From Chaenocephalus aceratus (lineage: Eukaryota > Chordata > Actinopteri > Perciformes > Channichthyidae): a stretch of DNA of 64,000 nt. The number at the start of each line of letters is the position of its first letter. Within the stretch, counting starts at the first letter, position 1. Below, in pieces: positions 22,315 to 32,552 of the stretch. The stretch spans positions 6,783,250 to 6,847,249 of the forward strand of contig CM043799.1 in NCBI GenBank assembly GCA_023974075.1. Reading direction: 5' to 3'. The notes beneath the pieces are model-generated. The model worked only from the letters and a program-made list of their open reading frames with translations. It was not told the origin of the DNA and searched no databases. Made by a program: the position numbers and the translations under genes.

Positions 22315-23089
22315 TGCTCCAGAGCACAGAAAGTGTCTGCGTTTTTCCTTCCAGGGGATAGCCTACGAGTACAACAGGCTGCCGTTCGGCTATTCCCTAT
22401 CCCCATGCCACATTCAGCAAATGTGTGGCCACAGCGCTTCAACCGCTGCGCGCCCACGGCATGAGTTTTCTTTTACTAGACGACCTCATAGTCATGGCTG
22501 GGTCCCGGGAACAGGCAATGTTTTGCACAGCAAATTGATCACACACACTAACCAAATTAGGCTTTACGATCAATTGAAAAAAGAGCACCCCATACCTCAC
22601 CAACAGGCGTTGTAGTTGGGAGTGGTGCTCGATGCAGGCGTGCTACGCCCCACCCTGTCCGAGGGCAAGAAGTGCGTCCCTTCTCCGGGCAGTTCACAGG
22701 CTACGACAGGGGGCGACAGTGACAGCTTTAACTGTCATGCAGACTTCTCATGGCGGCTGCTCACATTGTGGTCCCGCAGGGGTTACTGCATATGCGCCGC
22801 CTGCAGAGGTGGTCTCCAGCCTGCGTTTGGATTCCAAGAGGCACGAACGGAGGCTGGTGACCATCCCCCCCCCTTGGGGGTCCTCCGGATCAACCCCCGG
22901 AGGGGGTCTCCACTGGGACGGATGACTCCTACATCACCGTGTTTACGGACACATCCAGAACATGATGGGGAGGGACCTCCTGAAGAGGGCTATAGGTGGG
23001 CGCTGGGCTCTAACAGAGTCTCGACACAGCAACCTCCTAGAGCTACGGGCGGTAGTGTGTTAGTCCTCTAGCATTTCATGCCCCTAATT
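22315..23089 (+). pseudogene. DIRS RT active-site region and RNase H, frameshifted
   Basis: After the hAT the text resumes with APEHRKCLRF (frame-corrected) and YEYNRLPFGYSLSP, then LLLDDLIVMAGSREQAMF near 22465-22520, keeping both catalytic aspartates. RNase H-like text follows across several frames (PLGVLRINPRR near 22870). It ends at about 23089, where a Charlie-like hAT is inserted. Multiple stops and shifts make it non-functional. Confidence 0.75.
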
Positions 23090-23351
23090 CAGTGGTTCTC
23101 AAACTTTTTCTGTCATTCCCCACTTTGACAGGTGGGCCTTTTCAAGCCCCACCTGTCCTCATCGCTCCAATAAAATGGTAGGCCAAGCTTAAAATTGTCA
23201 AATGTATCGTTCTATAACAGGGTCTCTCCGACTTTTTTTAGGATGAGGGTTACTTTAAAAAATAAAACAAGTCGTGAGCTACTTTTTACTCTGTTTTTTG
23301 TTTTTTTGCAGTGTATATATTTAGCACATTTTAACATTATTATATGCTACC

Positions 23352-23400
23352 TTTAACCTTTGAGTGCTGTTTGGGTCTGTGGGACCCGTTTTCAGTGTTT
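23352..23400. mobile_element. Possible piggyBac-type terminal fragment
   Basis: tttaacctttgagtgctgtt followed by gggtctgtgggacccg resembles a TTAA-flanked piggyBac end. No second end is found, so this is a tentative remnant. Confidence 0.3.
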
Positions 23401-23545
23401 ACTAAAATAAAATGTATGCAATTTAATTATTTTAACCTGCTTTTTTGGTGGTGGACATCACATCCTCGAGGGTCCGGGGGCATGCACCCCCAGGAAGATT
23501 TTTTTAATGTTGAAGTTGAATGCATCAATCTGGTACACTTTGAGC

Positions 23546-23839
23546 TAGGGCTGCTCAATTAAATCGTATTTTAATCGCAATTACGATTTTGGCTTGCAAC
23601 GATTATGAAAACAACATAATCGAAATAAAACGATTTTATTTATTTTTTAAATAGGTTTTTTCAGTTGAATTATACTTAAAGTTCAGGGTAATCAACTGTT
23701 AAAAACATACTTTTCAAATTATTTTCTTCAATAAATTGATGTTTTTCAAAGTAAATGGGTTAATCGTTTTTAATAATCGTGATATCAATTATTGACCCAA
23801 ATAATCGAGATTGATTTTTGCCATAATCGAGCAGCCCTA
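23546..23839. mobile_element. 294 bp hAT-type MITE
   Basis: Ends tagggctgctcaatta and taatcgagcagccctа-type inverse bound the element. A perfect 8 bp duplication ctttgagc flanks it (23538-23545, 23840-23847). The interior is rich in ATCG-containing inverted words (aatcgtatt, aataatcg). It splits a family A-like tract. Confidence 0.92.
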
Positions 23840-24981
23840 CTTTGAGCCCAACATGAATTTATGGATACAGCTCTCAACACTCAGATGAAAGGGAGCTGTA
23901 TACTTTTCAATAATCCAAACATCTTTAGAATATGATCACAACAAATCATTTAAACTTGTTTATTCTTATCTTGTTACCTAGTTAGCATTCTTTCTTTTTA
24001 TTATGCATATTTGACTAATCACTCCCCTTTTAAACTTTTTACTGTCCTATAGTACACATTGGAATGATTTCTTACTTTATTTTGTACAACTTTATTAAAT
24101 AGATAAAGGTGTGCTCTCTCTCTTGCTCTCTCTCGCTCCACATTGCTTTTCTTCCCGACTGCAACGCTGTTGTGTGTGTCTGTGAGAGCGTTTCACACGT
24201 GTGTATGAGAGATTTTTTACCAGTGGCGAGCCTGTCTCTGAGGGCCTAAGATATTCTACAAAATAATATTTAAAAACATTAAAACAAATAATATTTTTCT
24301 TATATATTTTTTTTAAATATGTTTTTAGTAATATTTGTCAATAGTTTTACCAAAAATAACTTGATTAAATTGTATTTAAAATAACATTTCCAAAGAAATA
24401 AATCCTTTGAATCTGCCTATTCAGTTTCTGTTTGAATGTGAAGGGTTAAATGAAAGAAGCTCCTCTCTGCGAGTCTGTGAAGACAGGAGCTGATTGGACG
24501 TCCAGCTATGAATTCACAGAGGGCCAGCTATAGTAACTGAACGAGAGTAATGTCAAATGACAGTACAATTGACCAATCATATCTTCCCTCTAAATGGGTG
24601 GGCTTTATTATCGCGGACTTTAGGACAAGTTCCGCCCGCTGTGAAACGTTTCTTGTTTCCATAGCAACAACAACTGTCAACAGCGTAAACTTGCCTTCAA
24701 AATAAAAGCATGCCAAATTACACTTAAGACATACAACTGCAACGAAAGTAACAAACACAATGCAATATCCTTTTCAATTTCAAAGAACACAAATTGGGTT
24801 ATCTACAGGTGTTGTTTTGTGTGGTAGAGGGTCGCTTTTCATTGATACGTTTTGCACCCCGGGCGGACCGTTGTTTTGATATTCCACCAGTGTATAAATA
24901 ATAAATAAATGTGAAAAAAAAATATTTTTTTTGTTCGCGACCCACCTATCACATCTCTGCCCCACACTTTGAGAAACGCTG

Positions 24982-25226
24982 CCTTAGACGCACCGAACAG
25001 CTGTTCGTGTGCTTCGGAGACGATGTGATCGGGAAAGCTCTGTCCAAGAAACGCCTGGCAGGCTGGCTCTGCGAGTGCATTGCACATGCCGACGGACAGG
25101 CAGGGAGTGCCTGCCCCACGGGGGCTTGTGCGCACTCCATACGGGCTGTGGCTGTGTCGACAGCCTTATTCAACGGTGTGAGTGTGGAGGATATATGCAC
25201 CTCATCAGTATTCAACCGCCTACTGT
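24982..25226 (+). pseudogene. DIRS tyrosine recombinase, C-terminal fragment
   Basis: The frame reads RRTEQLFVCFGDDVIGKALS, later ACPTGACAHSIRAVAVSTAL and VSVEDICTSSVFNRLL. HSIR is the His-x-x-Arg box of tyrosine recombinases, which integrate DIRS DNA circles. The final catalytic Tyr is missing because a LINE begins at about 25228. The fragment is open for about 80 codons. Confidence 0.8.
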
Positions 25227-25881
25227 AACTCCCTCATGTCATTTTTTAATAACAAAATAGAAAACATTCACCAGCAACTAACTCCTAACACCACATGCAG
25301 TATATCTCTCCCTGTTTTTCTCCGACCCTCTCTCTCATTCTCTTTAAAGTTTCACACTTCCCTCTGCTGTTACCCTCATCCGTAAATCCAAACCATCTAC
25401 CTGTCAGTTAGACCCTCTTCCTACCCCCTGCTAAAAGTCTGTCTACCTTCATTGTCCTCCCTTATAACTGTCATCATACACTCCTCCCTCACCTCTGGTC
25501 TTGTTCCCTCACTTTCAAATCAGCCGCCATCACGCCCATACTGAAGAAACCTGGTGCAGACCCCAACAATTTTAATAACTTTCGTCCCATATCTAACCTA
25601 CCATTTCTATCAGAAATCCTGGAAAAAACTGTCGCATCCCAGATCCATACTGACAATGACCTCTCCGAACAATTCCAATCTGGTTTCTCCGCCCCCATCA
25701 CTGCACAGAAACAGCACTGGTTTAAATCACTAACAACTTTCTTATGGCAGCTGACTCCGGACTTTTAACAATCCTCATCCTCCTTGATCTTAGTGCAGCT
25801 TTTGACACCATTTCCCACAGCATCCTCATTGACAGACTGACCTCCATCGTAATCACTGACACACCCCTCCTCTGGTTTAAA

Positions 25882-26911
25882 CAGTGTTGGGACTAACGCG
25901 TTACAAAGTAACGCGTTACTGTAACGCCGTTATTTTTGGCAGTAACTAGTACTCTAACGCATTACTTTTTAAATTCAGTAACTCAGTTACCGTTACTACA
26001 TGGTGCGTTACTACTCCGTTACTGTGTTAGTTTTTTTTATATAGTCAACAGCCAGGCGAACAGAGATGAGAACTGTACTTAAGTACAGTACTTGAGTAAA
26101 TGTACTTAGATACTTCCTGTGTCACATGCGGAGACCGGCTGTGGGCGTGTTTGTGTTGTTTACTAACAAGACTATCATGGCGACGGCGGAGCTCAAGTCT
26201 AGTTTCTCCACCTGGTGATATTCTCACTATTTCACTTTTGTCGAGCACAAAGAAAAGAACGTTTTAGTTAAATGTAAGTTGTGTCCTGGCGGGTCAAAGA
26301 GCCTATCTACTGCCCAAACCAGTCATTCACATCTCTTAAAACATCTGCAAAAACAACATGCTGGGACGAAGCTAGTAGCTAAGACCACAGAGACTCAGCC
26401 GACGCCACTCCACCTCCACCTAAGCAACAGCGGCTGGATGTTAACCAAGGGACTGCTAGCCAGGGAAAAGTCGATAAAGCCATTGCACGGTATGTTGTAG
26501 AACACATGCAGGCTATTGCTACAGTGGAGTCACCCGCTTTCAGGGAGCTAGTTAGCATGATAGCATGTCCGGGCGGCACACGGCATATGGGACGGAACAC
26601 TTTTTCCAACTACCTGGAGAAAGAATATACAAAAATGGAAAGCCAGCTAATATCGATGCAATACAGATTGCATATAATGCATGTCAAGTTGATCAACAGA
26701 TTGTATTATTCTCCAATGCAATAACAGTACTGAAATGAAGGCTATAAGGGCATTAATGGGAGCCCTTTTTTTAAGTAACTAAAACGTTACTTTTCACAGT
26801 AACGCATTACTTTTTGGTGTAAGTAATCAGTAAAGTAACTGAGTTACTTTTGAAATGAAGTAACTAGTAATGGTAACTAGTTATTGGTTTTCAGTAACTA
26901 GCACAACACTG
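25882..26911 (+). mobile_element. ZBED-type hAT, deleted, inside the L2 LINE
   Basis: Ends read cagtgttgggactaacgcgtta and the inverse ...cacaacactg, with repeated GTAAC/GTTAC words inside. A perfect 8 bp duplication ggtttaaa flanks it (25874-25881, 26912-26919). The only coding remnant is a BED-finger exon. Confidence 0.93.
26177..26560 (+). pseudogene. BED zinc finger of a hAT transposase
   Basis: The frame has VLVKCKLCPGG (CxxC), then HSHLLKHLQKQHAG (His pair), a complete BED-type ligand set. An in-frame stop lies at STW-stop near 26215, and a shift near 26410 leads to KAIARYVVEHMQAIATVE. The catalytic domain is absent. Confidence 0.7.
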
Positions 26912-27894
26912 GGTTTAAAATCATATCTCTCTGGCCGCACTCAGTTCATCCAACTCAAAACCTTCAAATCACAGCCACTTCCAGTCACGACCGATGTTCC
27001 CCAGGGCTCTGTCCTGGGGCCTCTTCTTTTCATCATCTATCTAATTCCTCTTGGCCATCTCTTCCGTAATCACAACATCCACTTTCATTGCTACGCGGAT
27101 GACACCCAGCTCTACTTGTCCTCCAAACCAAACACCATCCTCCCTGTCTGACTGCTTACAGGACATCAAATCCTGGTTTTCCTCTAACTTTCTCAAACTT
27201 AACGATAGTAAAAACCGAGGTTCTCCTCATTGGCACAAAATCCACCCTAACCCAACCTGATATGTTTCTCCATAACAATAGACAACTCTTCAGTCTCCCC
27301 CTCCCCTCAGGTTAAGAGTCTGAGTGTCATCCTCAACAGCACACTTTCATTCAAATCTCATATCAGTCATATCACTCGGTCTGCCTATTTACATCTATGC
27401 AACATCAACCGCCTCCGCCCATCCCTTAACCCTAAGAGCACCATCATTCTTGTTCACACCCTGGTCACTTCCCGCATTGACTGCAACTCCCTTCTCTTGG
27501 TCTCCCTCTCAAATCCATCCACAGACTTCAACTGGTTCAGAACTCTGCCGCCCGCATCATCACCAGAACCACATCACTCCTGTTCTTCAGCAACTTCACT
27601 GGCTTCACGTCAAATCCCGTATAGGTTTTAAGATTCTGCTCCTCACCTTTACCTGACATCCACTGACTCTCTCCCCATTTTCAAATCACGTCTCAAAATA
27701 TATCTCTTCCCACTCGCATATCCACCCTGATCATTATCCATCAGACATCCTCTGTTTTCTCTATTTAATTTGTTATATATTGCATTGTCTTGTTTATGTT
27801 TCTTATGCTGGTGTTATGTATTGTGTATCTTGTTTTTTGTGTGTTTGTACGGCAACCTTGAGAGCCTTGTAAGGCGCCTATATAAAATAAATGA

Positions 27895-27923
27895 ATTATT
27901 ATTATTATTATTATTATTATTAT
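27895..27923. repeat. (ATT)n tail of the L2 LINE
   Basis: About ten ATT units end the LINE. Such tails arise at the priming site of L2 reverse transcription. Confidence 0.9.
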
Positions 27924-27925
27924 AA

Positions 27926-30512
27926 TGACAATGAAACTGAATTTAATTAACTGAAATATTCTCTGCCAATAGTAAAAGGGGTATAATTATTATGCATTAT
28001 ATGCCAATATATATAATACAATAGTAAAGGAGCTATGCTACTCACATCACACAGCAGCAGTTGAAGTGTTTATACAGTATGTTGTCTTCAAAGAAGAGAA
28101 CAATCTATATGGAAATACGCCCTTAAGCTATACAATATCTCGTACAAATTTGACATGAGCTGCAATACACTGGAGTCTCAGTGCATTGAATACCTGCTGT
28201 GAAACATAAACCTTTCACTAGTTGTATTTCTGCGGTTATTTTGGTGGAACTAGCATTAAAGTAGTGAAACGCATTGCTTTACATAGACATTTACATTCTT
28301 ATATGTAATATTTAATTTGAAGGTAACTTGATAAACCTATTTATAGTTGTCTTATGTTATACAAGTGAAACGCTCAATCTGTCCAAACTGTTTATACCTG
28401 TTTATATAAAACATTGTTGGAAACGGCACATCTGCTCACCATGCACTTTTTAGTTACACTGTTTGTTAATTAGTTTGGTGGTGAGGTGATGGTGTCCCTC
28501 CAATTACACAAATACCACTGCATCAATGGTTAGGCTGCAGTCTTAATTGGACTCTTGTGGTATGTACTGTGTGGGCGCCCACATAGGCGTGAACAGTTAA
28601 TTGTTTTTTATGACACAAGCAGTTGCTACTGCAAGGTGTTGAAGTCGTGATATTTACAGTAGCACAGCATTTGCCTTATGCCTCTGTGTTGCAGTATTTC
28701 ATTGTGTCTCTTGAGCATGTGTTGGTATGAGTTCAATGGGTACACTTTTGCTTTCATTTCATTTTAGAGTAATTATATTTCCTGTTTTTTGTCCAAAGGC
28801 TGAAATGAACCGCCCCCCCTTTGACACGGAAGTTTGCATCACAAAGGCTCCCACAACAACAACATACATTTGATTTTTCCATTGGATTTTTTTGGGATAT
28901 TGCTAAAAAATAAGATCTGTGGCAAACACTCATTTATGATGTTGATAAAAAATGTGCAGCCTAATATCCACATTAACACCACTTCAAAGCGAGAATGCAT
29001 TGGCAGAAGTAAAAAGCTAACGTTGTACTACATCACGTTCGCATGTCTGTGCGTCACCAACGCTAAGCTAAATTTGGCTAATGTTGCCGGGATGACGTTT
29101 AGCAGTCTCGATTAGTCACATGTTAGCAACTGTTGTTTTTAAGATATATAGAGGCTTCAGACTTTCACCAGTTGGGTATTTACTGATGTATTTTATGATG
29201 TTAAACAAAACTTACAATCTCTTCAGCTTGTGTTTCAGGCAAACTTTACTCTATTTTCACATTGTTAGCAGGCAATAACACATATTTTAGGTGCCAAGCA
29301 GTATTTTGGCTAATATGGTAAATGGAGTAAAACAAATGTAAAGATAGATCAAATAATCTTAATTTGTTAAGTTACATTTTTGTCAAAATAACATAATGGC
29401 TTAAGGATGTTGCTGTTTAGCTGCATTTAGTCACAGTCTGAGAAAAACAGCTTTAGGTGACAGCTTTTGCTAACACATTGTTTTACAGTAGCTGCTACTG
29501 TAGTTCGACTGAGGGTCGTTAATATCATAGCATCAGTACAATTAACACTGTTTTGATATTTTTGACAGAGTGGGGTTAAGGGTGTTGCTGTTATGAATGG
29601 GAATTCTGTTTTTACCCAAGCAGTTTAACATGTTTGAATCACTAAAACAAAACTGGATGGAGTTGCTATATTATCTCATAACAGGAAGTCTGGTGTAATT
29701 ATCTGTGTTTGTGTTAAGATGTTTTTAAATTTTAAAGCCGAGATCGAGTTCACAACGAGACATTTTACAGTGCACCATAATGTCAATATGTTTTTATATT
29801 TGCATTGTTTTAGGCTTTTGTAGCGTGTCAGCCAGTATAATTGCCCACCAAAATCACAGTATTTGAACGGGGGTTTACAAATGTTTAATAGCATGAAGGG
29901 TAGACTGAATCATTCACTATGCTTATGCTCTGTGTTGTGTAGGCAAGTTTGGGGAGGTCACTTTCACATTCCCTCCTCTGAGGGAATGATACTTCATCCA
30001 CTATTAGGATTTCTATACTTTTACTCCATACTTTTATTTACCGCCTTTCTTTTATTTCTCAGTTTCTTGGCTTTATAGAATGTAAAATTTGATATATTTG
30101 TGATTTTGTGCATATTTACGTGTGTTGTGTGTCTTTCAGCTTTAAATGTTTTTCAGTTTGGGTCATGCTAAGTTTAACTAAAGCAGGCTTCCTGTATTTG
30201 AGTATTTACATCCATAACACATTTTAATGCAATTAAAACAAGTGTAAAAAGTACTAAGCAAGTGTAAAGGTACTAAGCAAACTTAATTACACGACAATGC
30301 ACATTAATCTTGGTGGCGTGACAACATTAATACATTATTTGCATTCTACATGAGTGTTTTTTAAGTATGTAATAACAATGAGAGAAGTATAAGCTGAGAT
30401 GTGTTACTTGATGCTGATACAAATGATTGGGAAAACAATTTTGCATGCGTTTTTTTTTATGCGTGTGTTCTTTAAAGTCCTCAGTGGGTGTCGGGCTGTC
30501 ACTACATCTGTG

Positions 30513-30514
<2 letters not shown>
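27926..30514. other. Non-coding stretch, nothing recognised
   Basis: AT-rich DNA with only short chance frames. I see no transposon ends, inverted repeats or coding domains. Confidence 0.55.
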
Positions 30515-30578
<64 letters not shown>

Positions 30579-30639
30579 TGTGTGTGTGTGTGTATGTGTG
30601 TGTGTGGGTGGGTGGGTGTGTGTGTGTGTGTGTGTGTGT
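30515..30639. repeat. (TG)n microsatellite
   Basis: About 60 TG units with a few TATG and GGGT interruptions. The translated Val/Cys or His/Thr frames are artefacts. Confidence 0.97.
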
Positions 30640-30772
30640 CGCCAAGGGACATCTGTTCCGACTGACTCTGAAGTAACGGCAATGAAAAATTGAGCTTGTC
30701 ACTCGCTGACCTACTTTTCACACGCACACAGCCTTGTCAGCAAGCAAGGTAGACTTTAAGTGATCCCTCGAT

Positions 30773-30773
<1 letters not shown>

Positions 30774-30810
<37 letters not shown>

Positions 30811-30842
30811 ACACACACACACACGCTCACACACATACACAC
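30774..30842. repeat. (AC)n microsatellite
   Basis: Interrupted AC array, opposite phase to the neighbouring TG arrays. Confidence 0.95.
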
Positions 30843-30987
30843 AGGTCTCCACAGTGTGTTGATTGCATTAATTGTTAGTGTGTGTAAATGCATTTTTTTT
30901 CTTTTAGGGATCCCTCATGTTACTTGATGCGTGCATGCTGACACCAAGAGTTGCTAAGTGTTAAATTGTGTATGTTTGACAGGTCAT

Positions 30988-30989
<2 letters not shown>

Positions 30990-31081
<92 letters not shown>
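30990..31081. repeat. (TG)n microsatellite
   Basis: About 45 TG units with one GG interruption. Three arrays within 570 bp, two TG and one AC, can pair with one another. Confidence 0.97.
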
Positions 31082-31083
<2 letters not shown>

Positions 31084-31953
31084 ATACATGCAGTGTACAA
31101 ATGCACAGGGTGGCCTACCACTTCACATGATTCTCTCTTGGGAAGTTGTCTGCCTTCGTTTCCCTTTCCATGAATCTCTCTATATGTGTCAAGTGTGTTT
31201 TGCCTTCTCTCCATTAAAGAGATGCGGACAACATGTCAGCGTGTGGGTTAGTGTGCGTGTCTGTGTGTTAATGTGCCTGCTGTCATGTTAGGTATCCCTG
31301 ACTAAAGAGCAGTGCTGATGATGATTGTGTGAACATGTGCTGATGCGGTTCATTCTTGGGGTGCAGGTACATAAGGTGTGCAGATGTGTGTGGGTGTTGG
31401 CCAGGTTGCGTGTTGAAGTGGCGGTTTTGTTTGATTGGAGCCAGGTTGCATGAAGCGTGTGAAGTAGTAGAGTCTTGGTGTCACCAAATGTGTTTACTTT
31501 ATGCAGAGTAACATGGTGGATAATCAGCATTTAAAGGGACAGTGCACCCCAAACATGTTCAAAACGTACCTGTAATGCTTTTATCAATTTAGATGTTCTA
31601 CCTTTTATCGCACATACTTTATACTAGTTATACTGGAAATTGATCGCTTGGTGCCAAAACATATATTTGAAAAACTCTACAGGAATGTCGATTTCCCTAA
31701 ATAATGACACAGTTAATCCAGATAAGCTTGTTGTGAACAATTTCAGTATCAACGTATCACCACACAGTAGGAAGTGTGCATCTAGTGATGGATAAGAGGC
31801 TATCCTGAGTCTCTTATTCATGAAATCACAACTCAGTTGATGAAGACACCAATAATGATTACATCTTGCGCTGTCACAAGCACATACTTGTCCTTGAAGT
31901 GTGCACGCTTCGTTCTACACAGTGATACAAAAAGGTGCGAAAACCTGCTTTCC
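31082..31953. other. Non-coding stretch
   Basis: TG-rich decay near 31220-31400, then AT-rich DNA. No gene or transposon is recognised. Confidence 0.5.
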
Positions 31954-31957
31954 TTAA

Positions 31958-32548
31958 AGCCCCTGTCACACTGTCCCGAAATTGACACACGATAAAGGAA
32001 ATGTTCAAATTCGGCTGTGATCGTAACCGCTCACGAAGTTGCTGCCAGAGCCTGAGAAACTCCACCGGCGGTCATACGATGGCTTAAGATGCCCTCACGA
32101 ATGGCCAGATGTTGCTACGATCAGAGCCGAATTTGAACATTTCCTTTATCGTGTGTCCATCGGGTTGTTTTATTGCACAACAAAATCATGTAAATATATT
32201 ATGTAAATAACCCAATTTGTGTTCTGTGAAACTAAAAAGGATATAATATATTATTTTGAAGGCGAGTTGATAGAAAGTTGTTGTTGCTATGGAAACAACA
32301 TGACGGAGAAAAACTTAATATCTTCTACATATAAAGACGGAGAAAGTAAAGAACAAAGTCTGACAATATCAGTACAGTATCATAGTACTTTAACATAATT
32401 GTTTGTGTTACTTTCGTTGCAGTTGTATGTCTTAAATGTAATGTAAATGTTGCCTTCGTGTGTGGTTCGGGGCCATCTTCGTGCGAAATTCACAATTCCA
32501 TATTCGTGTGTCCATCGGGTGTCAATTTCGGGACAGTGTGTCAGGGGC
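31958..32548. mobile_element. 591 bp TTAA-flanked element with 30 bp TIRs
   Basis: Left end gcccctgtcacactgtcccg... and right end ...cgggacagtgtgtcaggggc match over 29 of 30 bases. TTAA flanks both sides (31954-31957, 32549-32552). TTAA duplication points to piggyBac or Kolobok. An inner inverted pair (about 31984-32016 and 32118-32155, core aaggaaatgttcaaattcgg) folds the left third on itself. No coding sequence is present. Confidence 0.88.
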
Positions 32549-32552
32549 TTAA

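Larger units (their letters stand above)
23090..24981. mobile_element. Charlie-like hAT composite
   Basis: Left end cagtggttctcaaactttt and right end cacactttgagaaacgctg form the typical inverted ends. It lies exactly between the DIRS RNase H and recombinase parts. The flanking octamers (ccctaatt, ccttagac) no longer match well. The interior is a patchwork: a second hAT-like tip at 23219 (cagggtctctccgac), a possible piggyBac tip at 23352, a fragment of family A, the MITE at 23546-23839, and a tract shared with 32.2-32.5 kb. No coding domain remains. Confidence 0.7.
18312..25226 (+). mobile_element. DIRS-type retrotransposon, RT to recombinase part, plus strand
   Basis: Coding remnants appear in order: RT start (18325-18507), RT active site and RNase H (22315-23089), and tyrosine recombinase (24982-25226). 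A hAT at 18508-22306 and another at 23090-24981 fill the gaps. The left edge abuts the 5' end of the minus DIRS copy at about 18311. It may be the continuation of the plus gag part at 3255-4890, split by the minus copy. A LINE follows directly at about 25228. Confidence 0.75.
25500..27656 (+). pseudogene. L2-like reverse transcriptase remnant
   Basis: It would prime reverse transcription at nicked target DNA. Palm motif LDLSAAFDT lies near 25790, and the catalytic YADD is intact at about 27090. Frameshifts occur around 25700, 27145 and 27225, and a 1030 bp hAT lies between SLLWFK and SYLSGRT. No endonuclease domain remains, consistent with 5' truncation. Confidence 0.8.
25228..27925 (+). mobile_element. 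L2-like LINE, 5' truncated, split by a hAT
   Basis: RT motifs appear in order: AAITPILKKPGADPNNFNNF and RPISNLPFLSEILEKT (25520-25625), then after the h[21 protein letters not shown] (about 27000) and [13 protein letters not shown] (about 27095). The 3' part reads RIDCN and WLHVKSRIGFKIL. The 3' end has gtaaggcgcctatataaaata followed by ATT repeats, typical of L2-type tails. Several frameshifts are present. It follows the DIRS recombinase directly and may have inserted there. Confidence 0.8.

Noticed and set aside
30399..31291. Open frames made of Val-Cys or His-Thr repeats
   Set aside because: They are translations of (TG)n arrays. The same happens at 41502-41795, 56099-56455 and 63475-63978. 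No real protein is supported.
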